Positions 20,911 through 29,456 are shown, numbered from the stretch's first letter. The stretch: 64,000 nucleotides of DNA from Homoserinibacter gongjuensis (GCF_030161875.1 NZ_BSVA01000001.1:1984001-2048000), one strand, 5' to 3'. The notes: generated from the sequence alone by a model not told the origin. Numbers and translations are program-made.

Positions 20911-22266
20911 ATGTGCTACCTCTGCGACGACGTCGTTCCCGGGCGACTCGACGGGGATCCGGCTCGCGTGCGAGCTCACGCCCGCGCGTTCGACGACACG
21001 GCGGAAGCCCTCCGCGACGCCGCGCGCGAGCTGCGCAACCTCGCCAACGAGGGCGTGACGATCAGCCTCGCGATCGACGAGGTGCGCGACAAGGCCGAGG
21101 AGTCGCACAGCGAGGCGACCAAGGTGGCCACCCGCTACGCGGGCGCGGGCAGCACCCTCGGCACCTACGCCGACGCCTTGGCCGACGCCCAGTCGCGAGC
21201 CGACTCGGCGCGCACGCAGATCGACTCGAACAACAGCAACGGGCGCTACTGGCGTCACCGTCGCCGCGACCTCGAGCAGGAGCGGTGGACTCGCGGATCC
21301 GACCCCGAGTTCCTCGAGGACCTCGCCGAGGCCACGCGGCGCGCGGCCCAGTACGACACCTGGTTCGCGGGCTACCTCTCGAGCTATCAGCAGGCCGTCG
21401 AGGACTTCGAGACCGCGGTGAACAACGCGATCTCGGGCCTCTCTGCGGCAGCGGAGGCGGCCGGGCTCAACGACGGCTTCTTCGAGGGCATCGTCGGGGA
21501 CTTCCAGGTGGCCTGGGAGACGATCTCGAAGTATCTCGGGCCCGTGATCGAGGCGCTGCGCGACGTGCTCGAGGTGCTCAAGAAGATCGTCGACATCCTG
21601 GCGCTCATCGTCACGATCGCCGCGATCTTCTTCCCCGCCCTCGCGCCGATCGCCCTCGCGCTGACGGCTATCTCGGCGATTCTCGGCGTTGCGATCTTCG
21701 CCTGCTCGCTCGCCCTCTTCGCCATGGGACGCGAAAGCCTCGGCCGCGTGCTCGCCGACGGCATCATGGCCGTCGTGGGCGTCGTGACCGCCAAACTCGG
21801 CGGCTCGGGCACCCTGGGCAGCATGATCACCGACGGCGTCTCCGCCCTGCGCGCTCCGGCCGCGTTGTTCGTGACGCGCGGCACGATGCTCAATCTCGGT
21901 CTCACTGTCGGTGGCGAAGCGGTCGAGCGGTATGGCCAGGCCGTCACCCAGGTGGCGGTCGACGGCATCAAGTCGGGAACGCTCAGCGCGAACGCCACGC
22001 CCTTCGCCTTCGTCATCGGTGAGGGCCTCGACTTCCAGCTCGGCACGGGGAGCCCCGCGTGGGGCGAGCAGCCGTCGCCGGCGTGGGACATGAGCGGTGC
22101 CGACGGGCTCGACATGATGCCGGGCCTGATGGACAGCCCCAGCCTCGGTATGGCCAGTCCGATCGCCGGTATGTTCGACGTGAGCGAGTCGTGGAACTCG
22201 ATGATCGACAACTTCGGGGAGGTTGGCGACACGTGGAGCCAGATGTATGCGGTACCCGCCACATGA
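20911..22266 (+). CDS. Large type VII substrate candidate 1, unknown C-terminal domain
   Basis: This intact protein has 451 residues. The N-terminal ~230 residues are helical (RVRAHARAFDDTAEALRDAA) and resemble WXG/LXG-type targeting regions. It opens with MCYLCDD, an unusual C-x-x-C at the very start. Two or three hydrophobic stretches follow (KKIVDILALIVTIAAIFFPA, LAPIALALTAISAILGVAIF). The last ~150 residues end in a Gly/Asp/Ser-rich tail, with no enzyme motif I recognise. It starts two bases after the stop of its small partner. Overall architecture matches the protein at 24378, which carries a hydrolase instead. A secreted or membrane-inserting substrate is likely; activity is unknown. 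Confidence 0.8.
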   Translation: MCYLCDDVVPGRLDGDPARVRAHARAFDDTAEALRDAARELRNLANEGVTISLAIDEVRDKAEESHSEATKVATRYAGAGSTLGTYADALADAQSRADSARTQIDSNNSNGRYWRHRRRDLEQERWTRGSDPEFLEDLAEATRRAAQYDTWFAGYLSSYQQAVEDFETAVNNAISGLSAAAEAAGLNDGFFEGIVGDFQVAWETISKYLGPVIEALRDVLEVLKKIVDILALIVTIAAIFFPALAPIALALTAISAILGVAIFACSLALFAMGRESLGRVLADGIMAVVGVVTAKLGGSGTLGSMITDGVSALRAPAALFVTRGTMLNLGLTVGGEAVERYGQAVTQVAVDGIKSGTLSANATPFAFVIGEGLDFQLGTGSPAWGEQPSPAWDMSGADGLDMMPGLMDSPSLGMASPIAGMFDVSESWNSMIDNFGEVGDTWSQMYAVPAT

Positions 22267-22279
22267 GCGGGGCAACCGG

Positions 22280-22747
22280 ATGACGGCGTCGCCCAAGCTG
22301 CCCGCGAGCGTGCTCGACCAGATCACCTCCGGCGTGATGGCTCACCTCGAGTTCCATTCCGGGTACATCGCGGCACCCAGCGGCTACCAGTTCCAGCTGC
22401 CCGAGGGACGCCTGCTCACGCTCAATGACTATCCCCTGAAGCGCACCCGCGCCCTCTACTTCTACGGCTATGCACCCATTCGTACGTATCGGAAAGTGTC
22501 GGCCGTCCTGGCGCGCCCGCGCGGCATGGGCGTCGACGGGCCGTGGTTCGCCGGCTGGACGGATCGGAAGCTGCGCCGGGCGTTCAAGGTCGTGCGCTAC
22601 GCGGTCGGGTTCTCCTATGGCGGAGCTCTCGGCGGCGGCGACGTCGACCGCGTTCCCGCGATGATCCTTCTCGATCCCACCACGCCACCGGAGCGGCTCT
22701 CCGAGTTGCCCACGGGCCATCGGCTGATCGGCGGGGGCGAGGAGTGA
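22280..22747 (+). CDS. Unknown protein downstream of substrate candidate 1
   Basis: This is an intact 155-residue protein that I do not recognise. It is mixed alpha/beta, without signal peptide or membrane helix, and contains aromatic-rich stretches (TRALYFYGYAPIRTYRKVSA, DGPWFAGWTDRKL). ATG 22280 lies 13 bases after the stop of the substrate candidate, so the two are probably cotranscribed. Position directly behind a putative effector makes a cytosolic immunity or chaperone role possible. No sequence motif supports either. It does not clearly share the LPG-W motif of the three paralogues that follow. Confidence 0.75.
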   Translation: MTASPKLPASVLDQITSGVMAHLEFHSGYIAAPSGYQFQLPEGRLLTLNDYPLKRTRALYFYGYAPIRTYRKVSAVLARPRGMGVDGPWFAGWTDRKLRRAFKVVRYAVGFSYGGALGGGDVDRVPAMILLDPTTPPERLSELPTGHRLIGGGEE

Positions 22748-22775
22748 GGGTGCGTCGCGGCGAACGGAGCGACAC

Positions 22776-23392
22776 GTGACCGACAACATCCGAGATGACC
22801 AGCTGCAGGTCGAGCTCGGCGGCAACTGGTTCGCGCTTCCGGCGGCCGATGAGCCGATCGACCCCGCGCTCGACGAATTGCTCGCGAGCTTCGAGCCGCT
22901 CGAGGGGAGCCTCGGAGGCAGCTGCGCGGCGGTCTCGGCATCGTGACCCGGCTTGCCCATTCGCTGGCGCCCGGCTCGCGCACGAGCTACGCGCTCGTAT
23001 TGAGCCCGGACTCCGGACGCGTGCAGGCGCTGTTGAGCATCCGTCTCAGCCGCGTGACCCCCGACGCCTACGCCAACTACCTCGCGGCGGCGCGGGCGTA
23101 TGCGGGAGACGCGCGCATCGAGGTCGTCAACCGCGTCGTCGAGGAGGTGCGGCTGCCTGCCGGGCCCGGCATCCTCAGCCGCGACTTCACGCTGCCGATC
23201 GAGCGCGAGGGCGTGCCCGCCCCGGCGCTCGAGCGCTGCTTCCTCGCCGTGTTCCCCGAGGGCTACGAGACCGCAGCCGAGTTCACGCTGCTGACCCAGA
23301 ACCTCGCCCTCTTCGACGACGCGGGCAGCTACCTGCTGGCCATCGCCGCCGGAGAGCGGCCGATCATCCCCGGCCACGAGGACGCATCGTGA
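22776..23392 (+). CDS. LPGxW-like family member 1, unknown (frameshifted)
   Basis: This 205-residue protein is reconstructed by restoring one G in GGGG at 22904-22907. The N-terminus then reads VELGGNWFALPAADEP and continues into EPRRQLRGGLGIVTRLAHSL. The body has no signal peptide and no membrane helix. It resembles the products at 23389 and 26500 in length, in the early Trp-containing strand and in the final helical segment, though less closely than those two resemble each other. GTG 22776 is chosen because it opens the frame just after the upstream stop. The stop overlaps the next GTG. Function is unknown; a chaperone or immunity role is possible from position. Confidence 0.78.
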
Positions 23393-24026
23393 GCGAGCAG
23401 AGCACGCCCCGTTTCGCGCTCCCGGGCAAGTGGGGGCGCATCAATCTCCGCTCCGAGGCGAGCATCCAGCGCTCGATCCGCCGGGTGCTCGACGAGGTGA
23501 CGCGGCGCCGCGACGATCTGGTCGAGCCGCGCGCCGAACTGCGCCGGCGCTTCCAGAAGGCGGCCGAGATCGCGAAGGAGGGCGGCGCGACCGACTTCTA
23601 CGTCGCGTTCCAACTCGTGCCCACGATCCCCCTGCCCGCCTGGGTGGCCGTGTTCACGCCCGAGATCGAGTCCACCGACTTCGATTCGCTGGGCCTCGGG
23701 GAGCTCACCCAGTTCCTCGATCGCGGCATGGGGTCGTGGGGAGACACGGATGCGACGGTGCGGCCCGCGACGACCGGTCCCGATGGCGAGATTCACGCGG
23801 TGCGGCACTCCTGGCGCCGGGTCGCCGAGGTGGTCGAGGGGAGGTCGAGCAGCGTTTCGAGTTCGTCGAGGCCGACTACTGGCTCGCCGCGCGCGACCCG
23901 AACCGCATGGCCCTGCTCACCTTCTCGACGGCCCTCGCCGAGTACGAGGAGGAGATGCTCGCGCTCTTCGACGCGGTCGTGTCGACCATCCGCTGGCCCG
24001 CGCCGAGCAGCACCCACGTGGGCTGA
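23389..24026 (+). CDS. LPGxW family member 2, unknown (frameshifted)
   Basis: This is a 212-residue cytosolic-looking protein. It begins with FALPGKWGRINL, has a central PTIPLPAWVAVFTPE and ends with ADYWLAARDPNRMALLTFST followed by LAEYEEEMLALFDAVVSTIRW. The same blocks occur in the same order in the product at 26500 (FRLPGDWWAV, DGIPLPISFAVYLPE, VDYWTAVPGTKRVMLVSFST). One G is missing in GGGG at 23838-23841. Start and stop are tightly packed with neighbours. These paralogues occur only next to the two putative secreted proteins, which suggests a specific partner function such as immunity or substrate chaperone. This is not proven by sequence. Confidence 0.8.
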
Positions 24027-24059
24027 GCCCACCACCACCGCCACCACGACAGGGGAGTC

Positions 24060-24374
24060 ATGAGCGATCTGCGTTTCGAGCTCGACGCGTTGCGTGACGC
24101 GAGCGGTCGCATCGAGCGCGTCTCGGGGCGCCTCGACGGCGCCGGTGACGACAGCCGCCACCTGCCGGATGCCGCCGGGCACGACGCGCTCCGCGGGGCG
24201 CTCTCCGACTTCCGCGACAAGTGGTCGGTGCACCGCGAGGACCTGCTCGACGAGCTGCAGTTCCTGCGCGACTCGCTCACGGCGATCGCCGACACCTTCG
24301 ATGAGCTCGACTCCGATCTCGCGGATCGGGCGCGGCACTTCCTCGAGATCGCCAACGAGACACCGGGGGCCTGA
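24060..24374 (+). CDS. Esx-like helical protein B, putative partner of the lipase-type protein
   Basis: This is a 104-residue, wholly helical acidic protein. The central LSDFRDKWSVHREDLLDEL matches FSDSWDKHRVDIRD in the protein at 20573, and both continue into an L..LRDSL..I pattern. It begins 33 bases after the previous gene with GGGGAG upstream of the ATG. It ends three bases before the large protein at 24378. The repeated arrangement (small helical protein, then large protein) is the strongest evidence that it is a targeting or secretion partner. No classical W-x-G turn is visible. Confidence 0.8.
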   Translation: MSDLRFELDALRDASGRIERVSGRLDGAGDDSRHLPDAAGHDALRGALSDFRDKWSVHREDLLDELQFLRDSLTAIADTFDELDSDLADRARHFLEIANETPGA

Positions 24375-24377
24375 ACC

Positions 24378-26036
24378 ATGCGCCAGACGATTCCCGGCGA
24401 CGCTGCGGTGCTCCGCTCCGGGTCGAACTCCATCGAACGCACCGGAGAGCTCGTGCTCGAGCTCGCCGTCGAACTCGAACGCATCGCCGCCGATGACGGC
24501 TCGATCGGGGATGCCGCCGACACCATTCGCGGTCGCACGCGCGAAGCGGCCGGCACCCTGCGCCGGGCCGAACCGCGCTACACGACCACGGCGGGAGCCG
24601 TGCAGGAGTTCGCCGTGACCCTCGCCGACGTGCAGAGCGCGCACCGCGACGCCGTGAGCCGCCATGACGACGCGCGCAGCAAGGTCGTCTACTACCAGCA
24701 CGAGATCGCCGAGATCGACGCGCGGCGCCTGCGCATGATGATGTCGCTGCCCGACCCCGAAGAGGAGGCCGATCTCGCCCGGCGGCGTGCCTACCTCGCG
24801 GCCGAGCTCGGCACCGCGCAGAACCACTTCCACTCCGCCGAGGCGGCGGCGCTCGAGGCCGAACGACGCTGGGACGAGGCCGCACGTGCGGCGGCCGATC
24901 GCATCCATCCCGCGCTCGAGGCGCTCAACGACTCGTTCCTCGAGAAGGTCGGGGCGGCCCTCGACGACATCGGTGCGTTCCTCGTGGCGGTGGGCGAGTG
25001 GGTCGTGAAGATCCTCGACACCATCATCACGACCGTGCTGCTGATCGTGATGGTCGTCGTGGCGATCGTCGTGGTGCTGTCGTTCGTGTTGAGCGTGTTC
25101 GGGCTCTATCTGCTGTTCCTGCTCGCAACGGGCACGACCCTCGACGAGATCGTCGAGATCCTGGTCGGCATCGTGCTCGTGGTGGTGCCGATCCTGACGA
25201 GCGTCGTGGCGCTGCTCATGCTGCGCGAGATGCTCACACCCACGCCGACGCCGGTGCCCGTGGGGCCGGGCGGCGGCCGACTCGTCGACCGGGGCGAGAA
25301 GGTGCCGTACGAGTACCTCTTCGACAACAACGGGTCGCTCGACAAGCAGGGCGGCACCGACGAGACGATCGTCGAGATCGTGCAGGTGATGAATCCGGAT
25401 GGCACCCCCGCGGTCGACGAGAACGGCAACCCGATCTGGCGCGTCACGCTTCCGAGCACGCAGGACTGGCAGCTGCCGGGCCTCAGCGAGGGCATCGGCG
25501 ACCACGGCGGCGTCAACGATCTGGGATCCAACCTCGCGCTCATCCTGACCCCCGAGCAGCAGGCGGCCTACGAGCGGGCGGTGCTCCTCGCGATGACGCA
25601 GGCGGGCATCGGCCCGCAGGATTCGGTGATGCTCGTCGGATGGAGCCAGGGCGGCATCGTGGCGGGGGCCATCGCATCCGACCCGAACTCGGGCTTCACA
25701 GTGCGCGCGATCGCGGTCGCCGGCTCGCCCATCGATCACATGCCGATCCCCGACAGCGTCTCGGTGCTCGCGTTCCAGCACGACGGCGATCACGTTCCGC
25801 GCCTGGACGGCACCCGGCCCGTCGATCGCGACAACTGGACGACCGTGCAGCAGGCGGCGACCGGCAGCGGCTATCCGCACGCCTCGGACAAGTACGCCGA
25901 CACGGCGCGCGCCGCGACGACCGGAACGGTCGACCCCGATGTGCAGCGCATCATCGATCGGCAGGAGATGTTCTTCTCACCCACCGAGATCGCGCGTCAG
26001 TACTCCATCGAAGAAACGGACACGGCCCTCCTGTGA
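24378..26036 (+). CDS. Type VII substrate candidate 2 with lipase-type alpha/beta-hydrolase domain
   Basis: This is an intact 552-residue protein. The N-terminal ~200 residues are helical, like a type VII targeting domain. Two hydrophobic regions (about 210-250 and 258-283) separate it from a C-terminal alpha/beta-hydrolase. The nucleophile elbow is LVGWSQGGIVAG (Ser 423). FQHDGDHVPRLDG supplies acidic candidates (Asp 469 or 471), and His 501 in GYPHASDKY is a candidate base. The order Ser-Asp-His fits the fold. A secreted lipase or esterase effector, comparable in concept to lipase substrates of Firmicutes type VII systems, is the best reading. A housekeeping cell-envelope esterase is the alternative. 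Substrate is unknown. Confidence 0.85.
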   Translation: MRQTIPGDAAVLRSGSNSIERTGELVLELAVELERIAADDGSIGDAADTIRGRTREAAGTLRRAEPRYTTTAGAVQEFAVTLADVQSAHRDAVSRHDDARSKVVYYQHEIAEIDARRLRMMMSLPDPEEEADLARRRAYLAAELGTAQNHFHSAEAAALEAERRWDEAARAAADRIHPALEALNDSFLEKVGAALDDIGAFLVAVGEWVVKILDTIITTVLLIVMVVVAIVVVLSFVLSVFGLYLLFLLATGTTLDEIVEILVGIVLVVVPILTSVVALLMLREMLTPTPTPVPVGPGGGRLVDRGEKVPYEYLFDNNGSLDKQGGTDETIVEIVQVMNPDGTPAVDENGNPIWRVTLPSTQDWQLPGLSEGIGDHGGVNDLGSNLALILTPEQQAAYERAVLLAMTQAGIGPQDSVMLVGWSQGGIVAGAIASDPNSGFTVRAIAVAGSPIDHMPIPDSVSVLAFQHDGDHVPRLDGTRPVDRDNWTTVQQAATGSGYPHASDKYADTARAATTGTVDPDVQRIIDRQEMFFSPTEIARQYSIEETDTALL

Positions 26037-26503
26037 ACACCGATCGCATCGTCGCCGCGACCGCGGCGCTGCTCGCCACGCCGCTCCTGCTGTCGGGGTG
26101 CACGGCGTCTCCCGTGGGCGACTTCCGCAGCCAGGTGGCGCCGGCCGTGATCGCGGCCGATTCCAACATCCGCGACACCCAACTGTCGTTCTCGACGGGA
26201 CCGGCAGGGGTGGGCTTCTGGCTGCGCATCTACGTCGACGACGCCTCCGACGATGCCGTGGCGCGCTCGCTCGTCGCGGCGCTCGACGCGGCCTACTCCG
26301 CCTCGCCCTCGCTGCCCACGAGCATCCAGCTGGACGTCGCGCGCGCTCCGAAGCCCGACGATGTCGAACTCGCCCTCGGTGACATCCCGATCTCGGCCGC
26401 CGCCGAGGCAGCCGGGCTCTCGTCGTATCGGCTCAACAACTCCATCGAGTTGGGCTCTGCCGACCTCGAGCAGCGCTACGGGCCCTGGGGCGTCGAGGGG
26501 TGA
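26033..26503 (+). CDS. Putative lipoprotein next to the lipase-type protein
   Basis: This 156-residue protein begins with a lipoprotein signal peptide (AATAALLATPLLLSGCTAS) whose lipobox LLSGC points to membrane anchoring outside the cell. The mature domain of about 125 residues is mixed alpha/beta and not recognised. GTG 26033 overlaps the stop of the hydrolase, so translation is probably coupled. An envelope-anchored product coupled to a putative lipase is what one would expect of an immunity lipoprotein acting against an extracytoplasmic toxin. A structural or accessory role is equally compatible with the sequence. Confidence 0.82.
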   Translation: MNTDRIVAATAALLATPLLLSGCTASPVGDFRSQVAPAVIAADSNIRDTQLSFSTGPAGVGFWLRIYVDDASDDAVARSLVAALDAAYSASPSLPTSIQLDVARAPKPDDVELALGDIPISAAAEAAGLSSYRLNNSIELGSADLEQRYGPWGVEG

Positions 26504-27156
26504 CGACGCTCGAGGCGCTGCCGTCGATGCGGTTCCGGCTGCCGGGCGACTGGTGGGCTGTCGACCTCCACGATCGGGATGCGGCGGTCGCCTCCGCCCA
26601 TCGGCTCGCGCGGCACCGGATCGGCGCGCAGGACGACCGCGTGCTCGTGCGTCAGCGTGTGACGCGCGAGCTGACCGAGGCGATCGACGCCGCCATCCGC
26701 GCGGGTGGGCAGAGCATGTTCATCGCGGTGAACATCCTCGACGGGATCCCACTGCCGATCTCCTTCGCCGTCTACCTGCCGGAGACCGGCATGACGCCCG
26801 CCATCGGCACCGACGCCGACCGGGTGCTCGACATCCTCGAGCGGGGCATCACGCAGGTCGCCAGCACCGGGCACGCCGACCCCGGCGACCCGGCCGACCG
26901 CATCCGCGTCGAGCTCTCCGAGACGAAGGCGACCCGCCTGCACCGGGTGCGCACGATCGACGTCGGATCGGGTGCCGACACGGGCACGATGGAGACGCTC
27001 GTCGTGGACTACTGGACCGCGGTACCCGGCACCAAGCGCGTCATGCTCGTGAGCTTCTCGACCTCGATGGCCGAGCTGCAGCAGCAGCTGCTGCAGTTCT
27101 TCGACGCGATCATGCGCGCGGCGCGGTGGGAGCATCCGGGGGAGCTGGCCGACTGA
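26500..27156 (+). CDS. LPGxW family member 3, unknown
   Basis: This is an intact 218-residue protein without signal peptide or membrane helix. It shares the block order FRLPGDWWAV, IPLPISFAVYLPE, VDYWTAVPGTKRVMLVSFST and a C-terminal amphipathic helix ending ARWEHPGEL with the product at 23389. GTG 26500 overlaps the upstream lipoprotein stop. This protein closes the cassette of the lipase-type substrate, just as 22776 and 23389 close that of substrate candidate 1. The family function is unknown. Its strict association with putative substrates favours a dedicated partner role. Confidence 0.8.
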   Translation: MTTLEALPSMRFRLPGDWWAVDLHDRDAAVASAHRLARHRIGAQDDRVLVRQRVTRELTEAIDAAIRAGGQSMFIAVNILDGIPLPISFAVYLPETGMTPAIGTDADRVLDILERGITQVASTGHADPGDPADRIRVELSETKATRLHRVRTIDVGSGADTGTMETLVVDYWTAVPGTKRVMLVSFSTSMAELQQQLLQFFDAIMRAARWEHPGELAD

Positions 27157-27204
27157 TCGCTCCGCTACTCTCGTGACGAACGGATGCTCGGGCGGGAGGC
27201 GACG

Positions 27205-27815
27205 ATGGCGGACAGCGACGACGAGGGCTTCATCACCCTGCCGCCGGGCATCTTCGACACGAGCACGCTCAAGGCGATGCCGAAGCCCGAGCGCCCGCGC
27301 CGCGAGGCCGACGACATCGTCTTCGTGCCGGTGGCGCCCGGGATGCCGGTGCCCCCGTCGAGGACGCGCCGGCCGACGTGATCTCGGTGCCCGAAGCACC
27401 GCCCACCCCACCCGTCGCTGCGCCCGCCCCTGCGGTGCCGGAAGCCGCGCCGGCCTCGCCCGGCACGCCGGCCCCGGCGCCGGCAGCCCGCGCTGCGTGG
27501 ACCCTCGTGCTGGCCGACGGCTCCGAGGTGCCGGTGCGCGGTGTGCTGCTGCTCGGCCGCAATCCCGCGCCGTTCGCCGCCTGGCCGGATGCCCAGCTGC
27601 TCGCCGTCGCCGACACCACGCAATCGGTCTCGAAGACCCATGCCGCCTTCGAGGTCGACGATTCGGGCCTGTGGGTGCACGACCTCAACTCCACGAACGG
27701 GGTGTGGGTCGTGCGGGGCGAGGACGTCACCGAGGTCGCGCCCGGCCGCCGCGTCAACGTGCGCAGCGGCTCGACGATCGAACTCGGCGACTACGTGCTG
27801 AGCGCCCGCGGCTGA
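27205..27815 (+). CDS. FHA domain protein closing the type VII locus (frameshifted)
   Basis: This reconstructed 203-residue protein has a short acidic N-terminus (DEGFITLPPGIFDTSTLKAM), a Pro/Ala linker and a C-terminal FHA domain (LLGRNPAPF, SVSKTHAAFEV, LNSTNGVWVV). ATG 27205 has GGGAGG six bases upstream and is preferred to the upstream ATG 27184. The stop at 27379 in the first frame is explained by one C missing in CCCCC at 27352-27356. The FHA domain closely matches that of the truncated gene at the left edge, so the two are probably paralogues flanking the locus. It presumably binds phosphothreonine on the kinase or its targets. Confidence 0.83.
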
Positions 27816-27847
27816 GGGCCGCGACGGCGACCTCCGGCACGCGGTGA

Positions 27848-27946
27848 TATCCTCAGGGGATGCTCGCCCGGCGCCTTCTCCTTCGTCGCCGCGACGAGGC
27901 CTAGCCCCGGTCTCCCTCGTCGCGGAGTCCTCCCATCCCCGGATGG
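27848..27946 (+). promoter_or_regulatory. Leucine attenuator region upstream of leuC
   Basis: A -10-like TATCCT (27848-27853) lies six bases before the leader-peptide ATG, so the transcript is probably leaderless. Three structures can be drawn. Strand 1:2 pairs 27881-27887 with 27893-27899. Strand 2:3 pairs CGCGACGAGG (27890-27899) with CCTCGTCGCG (27915-27924). A small hairpin CCATCC/GGATGG lies at 27933-27946. Strands 1:2 and 2:3 exclude each other. The first strand overlaps the end of the leader's Leu codons and its Arg codons, as expected for translation-coupled attenuation. Confidence 0.7.
27860..27904 (+). CDS. Leucine-rich leader peptide
   Basis: This 14-codon ORF encodes MLARRLLLRRRDEA. 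Four of its residues are Leu, three of them consecutive (CTT CTC CTT, two of them CTT codons that are uncommon at this GC content), followed by three Arg. It lies 79 bases before leuC and is overlapped by mutually exclusive stems. Ribosome stalling at the Leu codons when charged Leu-tRNA is scarce would alter folding and so expression of leuCD. Leucine leader peptides are known before branched-chain amino acid genes in Actinobacteria. This instance is recognised by sequence only. Confidence 0.75.
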   Translation: MLARRLLLRRRDEA

Positions 27947-27983
27947 CACGGTGGCCGACCCACTTCGTTGAAGGAACCCACTC

Positions 27984-29456
27984 ATGAGCATCGTCTCCCA
28001 ACCCGAGACCACCCCTGCGGCCGACGCGCACATCCCCGAGCGTCCCCGCACCCTCGCCGAGAAGGTTTGGGATGCCCACCTCGTCGCCAAGGGCGAGAAC
28101 GGTGAGCCCGACCTCATCTACATCGACCTGCACCTCGTTCACGAGGTCACGAGCCCGCAGGCCTTCGACGGCCTCCGCCAGGCGGGCCGCCCGGTGCGGC
28201 GCCCCGATCTGACGATCGCGACGGAAGACCACAACACCCCGACGATCGGCATCGACCGGCCCATCGCCGACCTCACGAGCCGCACCCAGATCGAGACGCT
28301 GCGCCGGAACGCCGAGGAGTTCGGCATCCGCCTGCACTCGCTCGGTGACATCGAGCAGGGCATCGTGCACGTCGTGGGCCCCCAGCTCGGGCTCACGATG
28401 CCCGGCATCACGGTGGTCTGCGGCGACTCGCACACGAGCACCCACGGGGCCTTCGGGGCGATGGCGTTCGGCATCGGCACGAGCGAGGTCGAGCACGTGC
28501 TCGCCACCCAGACGCTGCCGCTCAAGCCCTTCAAGACGATGGCCATCACGGTCGAGGGCGAGCTGCGCCCCGGCGTGACGGCGAAGGACATCATCCTGGC
28601 GGTCATCGCCAAGATCGGCACCGGCGGCGGCCAGGGCTACGTGCTCGAGTACCGCGGCAGCGCCATCCGCGCCCTCTCCATGGAGGGCCGCATGACGATC
28701 TGCAACATGTCGATCGAGGCCGGCGCCCGCGCGGGCATGGTGGCGCCCGACGAGACCACCTACACCTATGTGAAGGGCCGCCCGCACGCCCCCGAGGGCG
28801 AGGACTGGGATGCCGCGGTCGCCTACTGGAACACCCTCGCGACCGACGAGGGCGCGGCGTTCGACGCCGAGGTCTTCATCGACGCGAACGAGCTCGAGCC
28901 GTTCGTCACGTGGGGCACCAACCCCGGACAGGGCGTCTCGCTCTCGCAGACGGTGCCCGACCCGAGCGCGTTCAGCGACCACAACGAGCGGGCCGCCGCC
29001 GAGCGCGCGCTCGAGTACATGGACCTCGAGGCGGGCACGCCCATGAAGGACATCAAGGTCGACGCGGTGTTCATGGGTTCGTGCACCAACTCGCGCATCG
29101 AAGACCTGCGGGCCTTCGCCTCGATCGTCAAGGGGCAGAAGAAGGCGGATCACGTGCGCGTCATGGTCGTGCCCGGCTCGGCGCGGGTGCGCATCGAGGC
29201 CGAGGCCGAGGGTCTCGACAAGGTCTTTACGGAGTTCGGGGCCGAATGGCGCTTCGCCGGATGCTCGATGTGCCTCGGGATGAACCCCGACCAGCTGGCA
29301 CCGGGGGAGCGGTGCGCATCCACCTCGAACCGCAACTTCGAAGGGCGCCAGGGCAAGGGCGGACGCACCCACCTCGTCTCACCGCTCGTCGCGGCGGCCA
29401 CCGCGATCCGCGGCACGTTGTCGAGCCCGTGGGACCTGATCGAGGGGGCCAACTGA
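27984..29456 (+). CDS. leuC: 3-isopropylmalate dehydratase large subunit
   Basis: This intact 490-residue protein catalyses, with LeuD, isomerisation of 2- to 3-isopropylmalate in leucine biosynthesis. The aconitase-family motifs are present: [18 protein letters not shown] and [11 protein letters not shown], which supply the three Cys ligands of the 4Fe-4S cluster. [15 protein letters not shown] near the C-terminus is typical. ATG 27984 has AAGGA eight bases upstream. The N-terminal ~20 residues before [11 protein letters not shown] are a short extension relative to many homologues. Translation of leuD overlaps its stop. Expression is probably controlled by the leader peptide upstream. Confidence 0.97.
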   Translation: MSIVSQPETTPAADAHIPERPRTLAEKVWDAHLVAKGENGEPDLIYIDLHLVHEVTSPQAFDGLRQAGRPVRRPDLTIATEDHNTPTIGIDRPIADLTSRTQIETLRRNAEEFGIRLHSLGDIEQGIVHVVGPQLGLTMPGITVVCGDSHTSTHGAFGAMAFGIGTSEVEHVLATQTLPLKPFKTMAITVEGELRPGVTAKDIILAVIAKIGTGGGQGYVLEYRGSAIRALSMEGRMTICNMSIEAGARAGMVAPDETTYTYVKGRPHAPEGEDWDAAVAYWNTLATDEGAAFDAEVFIDANELEPFVTWGTNPGQGVSLSQTVPDPSAFSDHNERAAAERALEYMDLEAGTPMKDIKVDAVFMGSCTNSRIEDLRAFASIVKGQKKADHVRVMVVPGSARVRIEAEAEGLDKVFTEFGAEWRFAGCSMCLGMNPDQLAPGERCASTSNRNFEGRQGKGGRTHLVSPLVAAATAIRGTLSSPWDLIEGAN

